Of a stretch of 64,000 nucleotides of DNA, positions 55,006 to 62,700 are shown piece by piece (position 1 is the stretch's first letter; every line of letters begins with the position of its first letter). The stretch is taken from the NCBI GenBank assembly GCA_023205875.1, contig CP060764.1, positions 310,001 to 374,000 on the forward strand, in the 5' to 3' direction. The notes under the pieces are model-generated. The model saw only the letters and a list, made by a program, of their open reading frames with translations. It was not told the origin of the DNA and did no database searches. The translations under genes and the position numbers were made by a program. The DNA is from Chloropicon primus. Taxonomy: Eukaryota > Chlorophyta > Chloropicophyceae > Chloropicales > Chloropicaceae.

Positions 55006-55478
55006 ACCCTTCCCGAGACCTTTCTCTCCGACCAAACCAACCCACCCACCAAGCAAGCGACAAGAAGAAGAAAGAGAACGCGCTTTCGGAGGAAGCGCGA
55101 GCGAATGGAAGCGGATCGCGTCCCTCTCCGCCCCTTCCCACTCCTGGCCCTTCCTACCAAGGCCCCTCCCTCTCCTCACCACCGATCGCGATCGCTTCCT
55201 CCCCTTGTGGCTTCTCTCTGTCTCTCTCTCTCCTCAAGGGATCGATCGATCGGAGAGGAGAGGAGAGGAAGAGAGAGGGAGGGAAAGAGAGAGAGGGAGA
55301 GAGAAAGAGAGGCGAGCACGATCGCACGCGAACACGGGACCGTGATCGTGATCGCGATCGCTATCCTTCTCCTTGCCCGCGATCGCCGCGATCAGGGTTC
55401 CTCGCGACTTCGCGATCGGTCGATCGATCCATCTATAATTAACTTCACCCGGAGAAACCTTTTTTTCTTTCGGAGCCG

Positions 55479-55519
<41 letters not shown>

Positions 55520-55522
55520 ACG
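55006..55522. other. Spacer with CT/GA tracts and a GATC-palindrome cluster
   Basis: This is the divergent promoter of TAF2 and eIF3k. Clustered GATCG/CGATC palindromes occupy about 55336-55432 (GATCGTGATCGCGATCGC and similar). A GA dinucleotide run fills about 55480-55516, ending six bases before the eIF3k ATG. A similar GAGAGA/AGGAGAGG stretch sits at 55250-55312. The recurrent motif was not found. No gene. Confidence 0.5.
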
Positions 55523-56333
55523 ATGGAGCTCAAAGGAAAGGACAGATATAACCCGGAGTTGATCCCGAGACTGGAAGAGTAAGTGACCGACCCGTGGAGG
55601 AGACCTTCGTGTGTTTTTTTCTTTGGGTTTCCTTCACCTGCCTGTCGCTTCTCGCGTTGTCGTCGTCGTCATCGTCGTGAAGATGAAGATGAAGAGAAGA
55701 AGATTGGAACTGACTGGAAGGTTACTCTCTTTCTCTTGTCGCGTGCGTTCTCGTTCGTTACGCAGGTCGGTCGACAAGCAGATCTCAGACAACACGTTTG
55801 ACTTGTCGACGAACCTCGTACTGCTTCGCATGTACCAGTTCTTCCCTGACCAGACGAACTCGACGGTGCTTGTGAAGATACTCGTCAAGGCGTTGATGCA
55901 GCTTCCTGGCACGGACTTCACGCAGTGCGCGTACCTCGTGCCCCAGAGGTTCCAGCTCGAGGAGCCCATTGCGAACTTGCTGACCCTCGCTCAGTACGCA
56001 GAGTGCATGCAGTTCAAGGAGTTCTGGGAGGTTGCTTCCAAGTGCAAGTACCTGTGGGAGAGCATCCCAGGGTTTGAGGAGAGCATAAGGAACTTCGCGT
56101 TGCACGCGATCAACTTGACCTTCTCGCAGATCAGAAAGCAGAAGCTCGGAGAGATTTTGTCCTTGACCGGCAAGGACTTGGACGCCCTCGTAAAGGAGAG
56201 GGCCGCAAACTCGGGCTGGCAGGTCGTGGGGGAGGTTGTGCACTTGGGGAACGCTTTGAAGAGCCAGATCGGGAAGTCGTCAGGATCGAACGTCTTGGAG
56301 GTCTCGCAGTTTGGGCCCTTGATGGGACTGTGA
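55523..56333 (+). CDS. EIF3K: Translation initiation factor eIF3 subunit k
   Basis: Exons 55523-55578 and 55766-56333 (187-base intron), 207 residues. Exon 1 gives MELKGKDRYNPELIPRLE, equivalent to human GIDRYNPENLATLERYV. Exon 2 continues SVDKQISDNTFDLSTNLVLL, MYQFFPDQTN, KALMQLPGTDFTQCAYLV and PGFEESIRNFALHAINLTF, matching the HEAT-like and winged-helix parts of eIF3k. Length is close to the human 218. eIF3k is a non-essential peripheral subunit of eIF3 bound to eIF3l. Convergent with BUD23. Confidence 0.93.
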
Positions 56334-56466
56334 GGGGCGCGCTCGGAGAGCACAAGGAAATGGAGAAAGAACGAAAGAAAAAATAAGATATATACACAAC
56401 ACGACTTGTTTTCTGTTTTCGACCAGAGGCTGTTTTTGTTTTTGTTGTTGTTGGTTTCTTCGGGTC

Positions 56467-57354
56467 TCAAAAGTTGCTGAGGTTTCGCCTCTTCCTCCCG
56501 GTGTACTTCGTGTCTGGTTGGACGTCCATGTAGCCCCGCTTCCTCCTGAGCGCCTTTTTCTTGAGGATCCAGTCCCTTCCCTTGGCCTGGGGGTGCCGCT
56601 TCGAGCCCCCGTGGCCCCCATGGCCCCCATCTTTCCGCCTCTTCCCCTTGGCGCTGGTGCGCTCGTAGACCTTGACTTGACCCATGTGCTCGTCCTCGAG
56701 GGCTTGGGGGAGCTGGGGCACCCCCGCCGACGAGGTCATGAGCACGAGGTAGTGCTTCTTCGCCTTGGAACTCTGAGGAAAGTCCACCACGACTCCTCCG
56801 GTGAAGCCGCTCTTCATCGCCGTCACGGTGATCATCTCGGCCTGCACCGCGTTCTCCGGGTACATTTGGAAGACCGCCCTCGCTCCCCTCGCAAGGCACT
56901 TGTAAAGGCTGTCAAAGAGGCACTTCAACCTCAGCTTGGGGTTCTGCTGGGAAGTCTCCGCGTTGCACAGCCACTGGAGGGCCGAGATGCTGATGGCGCC
57001 GTCGTAGCAGCCTGGCCTCAGCCCCAGGCCTTGGCCCAAGTCCTTCCTGCAGAGGTCTCCCTCCGTCTCCCGCTCCTTGGCCACCTCCAGCATCGACATG
57101 CTGATGTCAAACCCAGTCCAGTAGTGCCCCCGCTCTGTCAGCGTCTCCCCACTCAGCCCAGAACCACACCCGAGGTCGAGCAAAAGCCTCGGCTGCCCAT
57201 CTTCCGGCAGAGCCAGGAGCTCCATCGCTCTCTCCGTCAGCTGCGTCTGAATGTTCATGATCCTCGAGTTCGTCGTGTACTTCCTCGCCTCCACGTCGTC
57301 GTAGAACACGTCCGGCGGAGCCGTATGCTCCGGCCTGTCACCCGATCGTCCCAT
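56467..57354 (-). CDS. BUD23: 18S rRNA (guanine-N7) methyltransferase BUD23
   Basis: 295 residues. MGRSGDRPEHTAPPDVFYDD, EARKYTTNSRI is the family start. The SAM site is LLLDLGCGSGLSGETL. ISALQWLCNAE and FPQSSKAKKHYLVLM follow. A long basic Lys/Arg-rich tail (KRRKDGGHGG; ALRRKRGYMD) ends YTGRKRRNLSNF, as in eukaryotic BUD23/WBSCR22. The enzyme, with TRMT112, methylates a guanosine of 18S rRNA during 40S maturation in the nucleus. The spacing and tail match orthologues closely. Confidence 0.95.
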   Translation of the reverse strand: MGRSGDRPEHTAPPDVFYDDVEARKYTTNSRIMNIQTQLTERAMELLALPEDGQPRLLLDLGCGSGLSGETLTERGHYWTGFDISMSMLEVAKERETEGDLCRKDLGQGLGLRPGCYDGAISISALQWLCNAETSQQNPKLRLKCLFDSLYKCLARGARAVFQMYPENAVQAEMITVTAMKSGFTGGVVVDFPQSSKAKKHYLVLMTSSAGVPQLPQALEDEHMGQVKVYERTSAKGKRRKDGGHGGHGGSKRHPQAKGRDWILKKKALRRKRGYMDVQPDTKYTGRKRRNLSNF

Positions 57355-57383
57355 AGTATCCTCTTCCTCACTCTTGCTCTAAC

Positions 57384-57745
57384 GTCTCCCTCTCTCGTCC
57401 ACTCCGCGGGTCAACCGAGGTACCGACAGAAAGCCCGTGAGACGCTCTTTCGTTTGACGCGACTCTCACTCCTGGCCTCCGTCGCCAACCGCCTCCAAGT
57501 CGCGCTCCAAGTCGACGCTTTTCCTTTCAATCGCCGCCAGGTGGTCGGTCGATGAATGAGAGAGTCTCCCTCTCGCTCTCGTCCACTCCACGGGTCAACC
57601 GAGGTACCGACAGAAAGCCCGTGAGACGCTCTTTCGTTTGACACGACTCTCACTCCTGGCCTCCGTCGCCAACCGCCTCCAAGTCGCGCTCCAAGTCGAC
57701 GCTTTCCCTCTCAATCGCCGCCAGGTGGTCGGTGAATGAGAGAGA
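57384..57745. repeat. Head-to-tail direct duplication (184-base offset) upstream of selenoprotein H
   Basis: Copies at about 57384-57563 and 57564-57745 directly abut and differ at only a few positions. Landmarks AGGTACCGACAGAAAGCCC recur at 57418 and 57602. Each copy has a motif-like block on the plus strand (57439-57472 and 57623-57656: GAGACGCTCTTTCGTTTGAC then GCGACTCTCACTCC), which fits the recurrent motif oriented toward the selenoprotein gene at 57769. No coding potential. Confidence 0.88.
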
Positions 57746-57768
57746 GAGGGGAACGAGAGAGGAAGAGG

Positions 57769-58261
57769 ATGGCGGTGAAGAAGAAGATCGAGAAGAAGAA
57801 GGCGCCGGCCAAGAAGAGCCAGGAGGCCAAGGCCAAGGCAGTCGGGAAGGTTGTGGAGATCGAGAGGTGCAGCTCATGAGGCGTGTTTCGGTCCAAGGCG
57901 AACAAACTCGAGCGTCTTCTCAAAGAGGAGGGCATCACTAACGTGAATCAGAACCCAACGAAACCGAGGAGAGGGACGTTCGAGGTGCGCTGCGGAGGAA
58001 AGGCCATCGCCAGCTTCGAGGCCATGCCGAGACCCTTCAAGGCGTTGAGGGAGGCGGACTTGGAGCAGATTGCAAAGGTAAGGAGAAGCCTCTCTCTCTT
58101 TCTCTCTCTCACTTCCGGCTTGGTTTCTTTTTTTTGGATTAAACTTTGGGTCTGACTCGTTTCTCTCCTTTGCTTTCCGTCGCTTCTGTCCCTCTGCCGG
58201 TCCGCCTGCCTGTCCCTATTTGGGATCCAAGGACGTTGCGGCGGCTTACAACGAAAAGTAA
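57769..58261 (+). CDS. SELENOH: Selenoprotein H with in-frame TGA read as selenocysteine
   Basis: Exons 57769-58077 and 58232-58261 (154-base intron, phase 0), 112 residues counting selenocysteine at codon 37 (TGA at 57877-57879). The protein starts MAVKKKIEKKKAPAKKSQE (a basic nuclear-type tail), then KVVEIERCSS-U-GVFRSKAN, then KLERLLKEEGITNVNQNPTK and PRRGTFEVRCGGKAIASFEA. The CxxU redox motif and the NPTKPRRGTFEV string are those of animal SELENOH (CTSU; NPTKPRRGSFEV). An in-frame ATG 33 bases upstream (57736) is an alternative start. SELENOH is a thioredoxin-like nuclear, DNA-binding redox protein. A SECIS element follows at 58300-58370. Ordinary gene finders would stop at the TGA. Confidence 0.93.
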
Positions 58262-58299
58262 GCAGTACACTACTCGTTGTTTTGGAAGAGAACGGGGTG

Positions 58300-58370
58300 G
58301 AGGGGGGCATCTATGACGCGGCAAGAGGAAAGATTGATCGCTCTTCCCGCTGATAAGCTTTATGCACCTG
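58300..58370 (+). promoter_or_regulatory. SECIS element for selenocysteine insertion (3' UTR)
   Basis: Fifty-two bases after the stop codon: 5' quartet side ATGAC (58313-58317), stem arm GCGGCAAGAG (58318-58327), apical loop with AAA at 58329-58331 (58328-58340), returning arm CTCTTCCCGC (58341-58350), and 3' quartet TGAT (58351-58354). The two arms pair over ten positions with one C-C mismatch. The quartet-to-AAA distance of about 11-12 bases is canonical. Outer GCAT/ATGC pairing (58307-58310 with 58361-58364) gives a lower helix. Confidence 0.88.
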
Positions 58371-58476
58371 TAATGCGACCCCACCGCTTCGTCCTTTCGA
58401 TCAAACCACCTTGCCCCCTCCGCGTACAGGGGAGAGACGAACTAGGGAACCCTCGCATGATGATGACCCCATCCCC

Positions 58477-58996
58477 GCTCTGTTCTGCCCCTCTCCAGGA
58501 AGCCATCCGATGCCTGGCCCTCAAGTGAGCACACCAATCGAAAGATCCCGAGGTCTACTTTTGTGCTAGACCTCCTCCTTGGGGTTTGCCCACCCCTCCC
58601 GTCGTTGATCGCGACCAATCAAGTGCCCCTCTCCCTCATCCTCGTCACCGCTCTGTTCTGCCCCTCTCCAGGAAGCCATCCGATGCCTGGCCCTCAAGTG
58701 AGCACACCAATCGAAAGATCCCGAGGTCTACTTTTGTGCTAGACCTCCTCCTTGGGGTTTGCCCACCCCTCCCGTCGTTGATCGCGACCAATCAAGTGCC
58801 CCTCTCCCTCATCCTCGTCACCGCTCTGTTCTGCCCCTCTCCAGGAAGCCATCCGATGCCTGGCCCTCAAGTGAGCACACCAATCGAAAGATCCCGAGGT
58901 CTACTTTTGTGCTAGACCTCCTCCTTGGGGTTTGCCCACCCCTCCCGTCGTTGATCGCGCCCATCAAGTGCCCCTCTCCCTCATCCTCCCCCTCCA
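58477..58996 (+). repeat. Three tandem copies of a 173-base unit upstream of OSGEP
   Basis: GCTCTGTTCTGCCCCTCTCC begins each unit at 58477, 58650 and 58823, exact offsets of 173. Copies are nearly identical, with the third drifting at its end. Each unit holds a small hairpin, GGTCTA-CTTTTGTGC-TAGACC, and a TCGAAAGATCCCGAGG string that may be a variant motif. Short open frames across the array (MPTPPVVDRDQSS) repeat with it and are not genes. It occupies the space between the SECIS element and the OSGEP start. Confidence 0.9.
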
Positions 58997-59091
58997 TTCA
59001 TCGAGCAGGCGAGGCTCGAGGGCTGAAGAGCCACGGCGGCTGAAGCAGCGAAGGGAGAGAGTGAGCGAGCGTTTGGCAAGAGGAGGGAAGG

Positions 59092-60277
59092 ATGACGAAG
59101 GGGAAGGTGACGATATGCATGGGCTTCGAGGGCTCCGCGAACAAGATCGGTGTCGGCATCGTGACCTCCGAGGGAGACATCTTGGCCAACCCAAGGGAAA
59201 CGTTTATTACTCCACCCGGAACAGGTTTTCTCCCGAGAGAGACAGCACTCCATCACCAGCAAGTTATCGTGCCTCTGGTTCAGAAGTGTCTCAAGGAGGC
59301 GAACCTGACGCCAAAGGTGAGTGACCGGACACGCGTCTTCATTCTTTTCGTTTGCTTGTGCGCTTGTTCCTTCCGTTGCGAACGCGCTCCATGTCGTGGG
59401 GAATTGAATTTGTGATGGATGGATGTGCTGACAGGCTTTTGTCTTCTTCTCTTGCTCCTCTCGTCTTCGGAAGGACATTGACTGCTTGGCGTACACCAAA
59501 GGCCCGGGAATGGGAGCCCCTCTCGTCTCAACGGCGGTCGTCATGCGGACCCTCGCTCAGATCTGGAACGTGCCCATCGTTCCAGTGAACCACTGCGTGG
59601 GTCATATCGAAATGGGAAGGCTCGTGACTGGCGCTGTGGACCCCATCGTACTGTACGTGAGCGGTGGCAATACCCAGGTCATTGCCTACTCCGAGAAGCG
59701 CTACCGTATCTTCGGGGAGACCATTGACATTGCCGTGGGGAACTGCCTGGACCGCTTCGCCCGTTGTTTGGGCTTGTCGAACGATCCTAGCCCGGGCTAC
59801 AACATCGAGCAGCTCGCGAAGAAGGGCAGCCAATACATCGAGATGCCGTACAACGTGAAGGGAATGGACGTGTCCTTCTCCGGGATTCTCTCCTTCGCTG
59901 AAGACACCGTGGTGAAGATGCTGAAGAAGGGAACTGCGACCAAGGCCGACTTGTGCTTCTCCTTCCAGGAGACAATCTTCGCCATGCTGGTGGAGATTAC
60001 GGAGAGAGCCATGGCCCACTGCAACACGCAGGACGTCCTCATCGTCGGGGGAGTTGGTTGCAACAAGAGGTTGCAGGCCATGATGAAGATCATGGCCGAC
60101 GAGAGAGGCGGGGTGCTTTACGCCACGGATGAGAGGTACTGCATAGACAATGGCGCCATGATTGCTTGGCCTGGTCTTCTTGCCTTTGGGCAAGGGGACA
60201 CGATTCCTGTGGAGGAGTCTTCTGTGACCCAGAGGTACAGAACTGACGACCCCGTCATCAACTGGAGGGACGACTGA
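59092..60277 (+). CDS. OSGEP: Kae1/OSGEP, catalytic subunit of the KEOPS tRNA t6A complex
   Basis: Exons 59092-59316 and 59474-60277 (157-base intron), 342 residues. [14 protein letters not shown] opens the ASKHA ATPase fold. The metal-binding HxxxH is in [55 protein letters not shown] and [17 protein letters not shown] are family signatures. It lacks a plastid or mitochondrial leader, so it is the cytosolic/nuclear Kae1 rather than the organellar OSGEPL1/Qri7. It transfers threonylcarbamoyl to A37 of ANN-decoding tRNAs. Length equals human OSGEP (335). Confidence 0.96.
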
Positions 60278-60330
60278 AGAATCAAGAAACAAAATCAAAT
60301 TAGACTAGGCTTGTAAAACAAATAAAAACC

Positions 60331-61673
60331 TCAAATCTTGGCTTTCTTGTTCTCTCTCCGCTCGGGCCTGTCTTGGTCGAATCTTCGGATTCCGGTGATG
60401 AGTGGGACGGTCTCCCTCCCCTCCTCCGTCCCGTCCTCGATCTGGAATCGGTACTCGTGCGTCACTGGGTTCTTCGGCGCGTTCAACTGGGGCTTCAAGG
60501 GAAACGCAAACTCGCACCTGTACGCCCCCCTCTCCTCGCAATCGAAGTAGGACCACCCACCAACCTTACCGACCAGGGGCTCGAGGACCTTGCCGCTCGG
60601 GGAATACAGGGTCTGAGAAGCGGAACCGTCCAGGAAAGGGATGGGGCAACCTTCGCCGTGCACGCTGGTTGTGCGAACACCGAACACTGTGTTGTTCTGC
60701 TTTTGCTTCTTGCTTCGGACGACATGCTTTGCGTTGCTCGTGTGCTCCACCACCAGCTCGCTGTACCTGGTGTAAGGAGGTATTTCCATCCCGAGCACGT
60801 CCATCAGCCGGGCCATGACCCGGTCACACCTGCAGAAAACCGAAAGGAGAGAGAGGTGGGAGTTAGTCGCCGACCGGACCAGGGTCGACCCGGGGAGCTC
60901 ACTTACTTTGCGTGTATCTTCAAGTCGCTGTGCTTGTCTTTCGGGGTCTTCTGCAGGTTCACGATCACGAGCTTCCCTCCGCATTTTTTTGTCAGAACGG
61001 GGATCTGGCACGCGGGAGCGATTCGCAGGGAGGTCCCCAGGCACAGAGCCACGTCCGTCTTGCTCCTGGCGTACTCTTCCGCTTTAGCGAGATCGTCCTC
61101 AGGGAGGGCGTCGTCCCAATCAAGGACAAAGTCTTTCAGCTTGCCACGGCACCCCCTCTTGGTGCACCGCCTCCCCGTGAACTTGAACCCCGCGGTGAGC
61201 ATCTCAAAGTCTCTTCGATACGTCGCCTTGCATCGGTGGCACTTCTCGAGGAAGCAGTTGCCGTGGAGCTCCGCAAGCTTGTCTTCCGGAACCCCCGAGC
61301 GCCGGTGCAGGTCGTCAACGTTCTGCGACACGATGAGCTTGATCACGCCCCTCTTCACGAGCTCCGCGAGAGCCATGTGAGTGAGCGAGGGACTGGCAAG
61401 CTCCAGCGTCATCTCCGTTTTGGGCAGCGGTAGCCCTTGAGCCTGGAGGGTCCATATGCCGTTGGGCCCTCGAAAGTCGGGGATGCCGCACGAGGTGGAA
61501 ATTCCGGCCCCCGTGTACACCGCCACGCCCCTGCTCTCCGCTATGACCTTCCCCAACTCGTCCACCGCCGCGTTCACGCTGACGTCCTCGTCCTCGTACT
61601 CCCTCTCCCCCAACTTTCCCCCGAGCGCCTCCGCGCCACGAAATGTGAGTCGATCCGCGTACCCACCGGACAT
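60331..61673 (-). CDS. SIRT6: SIRT6-type sirtuin with C-terminal extension
   Basis: Exons 61673-60907 and 60829-60331 (77-base intron), 421 residues. MSGGYADRLTFRGAEALGGK, VYTGAGISTSCGIPDFRGPN, GIWTLQAQG, LIVSQNVDDLHRRSG, the catalytic His in LAELHGNCF and zinc Cys pairs CHRC and CTKRGC are all present. DWDDALPEDDLAKAEEYAR and CLGTSLRIAP are class IV (SIRT6/7) text. The junction restores DLKIHAKCDRVMARLMDVLG as in SIRT6. The last about 150 residues (RYSELVVEHTSNAKHVVRSK onward, with a GEGCPIPFLDG segment and YFDCEERGAYRCEFAFPLKP) form an extra, probably folded domain not seen in human SIRT6. It is a likely nuclear NAD-dependent deacylase on chromatin. Confidence 0.93.
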
Positions 61674-62700
61674 CTCGCGAGATGGGAAAGGGGGGACCGC
61701 TTTTGCGTTCCTACCGCTCCCGTCGACGGCGAGGCACTGCTACTCTGCAGAGACCATCTAAACCATCTCCCCTCGAGGAGGGGGAAGAAGAAGAGGAAGA
61801 AACGAAGCAACGGGTTGCGGAGTCCAGGTCAGGTCGAGGCTGACACGATCAGGCCTCGCGGATCCGAGATTCACTTCCCCAACCGTAGCAGAGCAACCCT
61901 TGTACGCATTAATGCAACTAACGGCAATGTGGAAACAGAAACGTTTTAGGCTCTCAAATCCTCATCCCTCCGTCATTCTTTTCCATCGAGGGGTCCACGG
62001 AAAGAGGAGAAAGACACGATTCTTCGATTATTGCCCACGTAACACGCCTCACCCCCGCCTCGCGCTCGTAACGGCCGCCAAACGACGCCCAAACCGCTCC
62101 AGTGCTCCGACCAGAGTTTGTTTCGTAGATGATGTAAAGTTTTGTACACGTTTTTTGAGATGCTATTCATGAAAAACCTAATTGGAAGAACAAGGCCTTT
62201 CTTGATCTTTTCCATCAGCAAGAGCATCTCAACAAGGAGAACCGAGGTGCGTTACTGGTCCTTGGTGTCCTTCTCTTTTTCCAGGGAAGGCCGATTTCGT
62301 GGTCTAATCCTCTCTCTCCCTTCCTCTCCCCTGCCCCTGGCCAGGTGCGTTACCTGACACCCCAGTTGAAAGTTGGGACAAAGGGCAACAAGTTGGACAA
62401 AGGTAGCGCCTTTGTGAGGGATAGGTAGCTTTGGTGGAGGCAGAGAGCGGAGACGTTCGATCAGGAGTGCGAAGGGTGCCGAAAGATTCCATCTTTTTTG
62501 CGGCAAGACTTCTTCTTCTTCTTCTCCAAAGCAAGAGACTCTTGTTCTTTCTTGCTCTTGTGGGTTGGGTTTTGAACAGAGGTGGGTGACGTCCTCCGAC
62601 AGGGTTCGAGGGCGAGGAGGCAAGCAAGTTGGTGTCTTCCAGGCGAGGAAGCGGGGGTTGGGATTTGAGAAGAGGGAGCGTGGGCAAGGAAGGCAGCAGC
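61674..62700. promoter_or_regulatory. 1 kb divergent spacer with one promoter motif
   Basis: At about 61978-62026 the plus strand reads CTTTTCCATCGAGGGGTCCA, CGGAAAGAGGAGAAAG and ACACGATTCTTC, a copy of the motif oriented toward the minus-strand sirtuin 305 bases away. Near 62232-62245 and 62345-62355 the string GGTGCGTTAC occurs twice, about 112 bases apart. Low-complexity TTCTTC runs appear at 62509-62525. I see no gene, though an upstream exon of the coiled-coil gene cannot be ruled out. Confidence 0.45.

Noticed and set aside
57769-57879. Short 36-residue protein or broken gene ending at TGA 57877
   Set aside because: Conserved SELENOH sequence continues in frame after the TGA and a SECIS element follows, so the TGA is read as selenocysteine.
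58477-58996. CRISPR-like array
   Set aside because: Units are 173-base tandem copies without short repeat/unique spacer alternation, and the host is a eukaryote.
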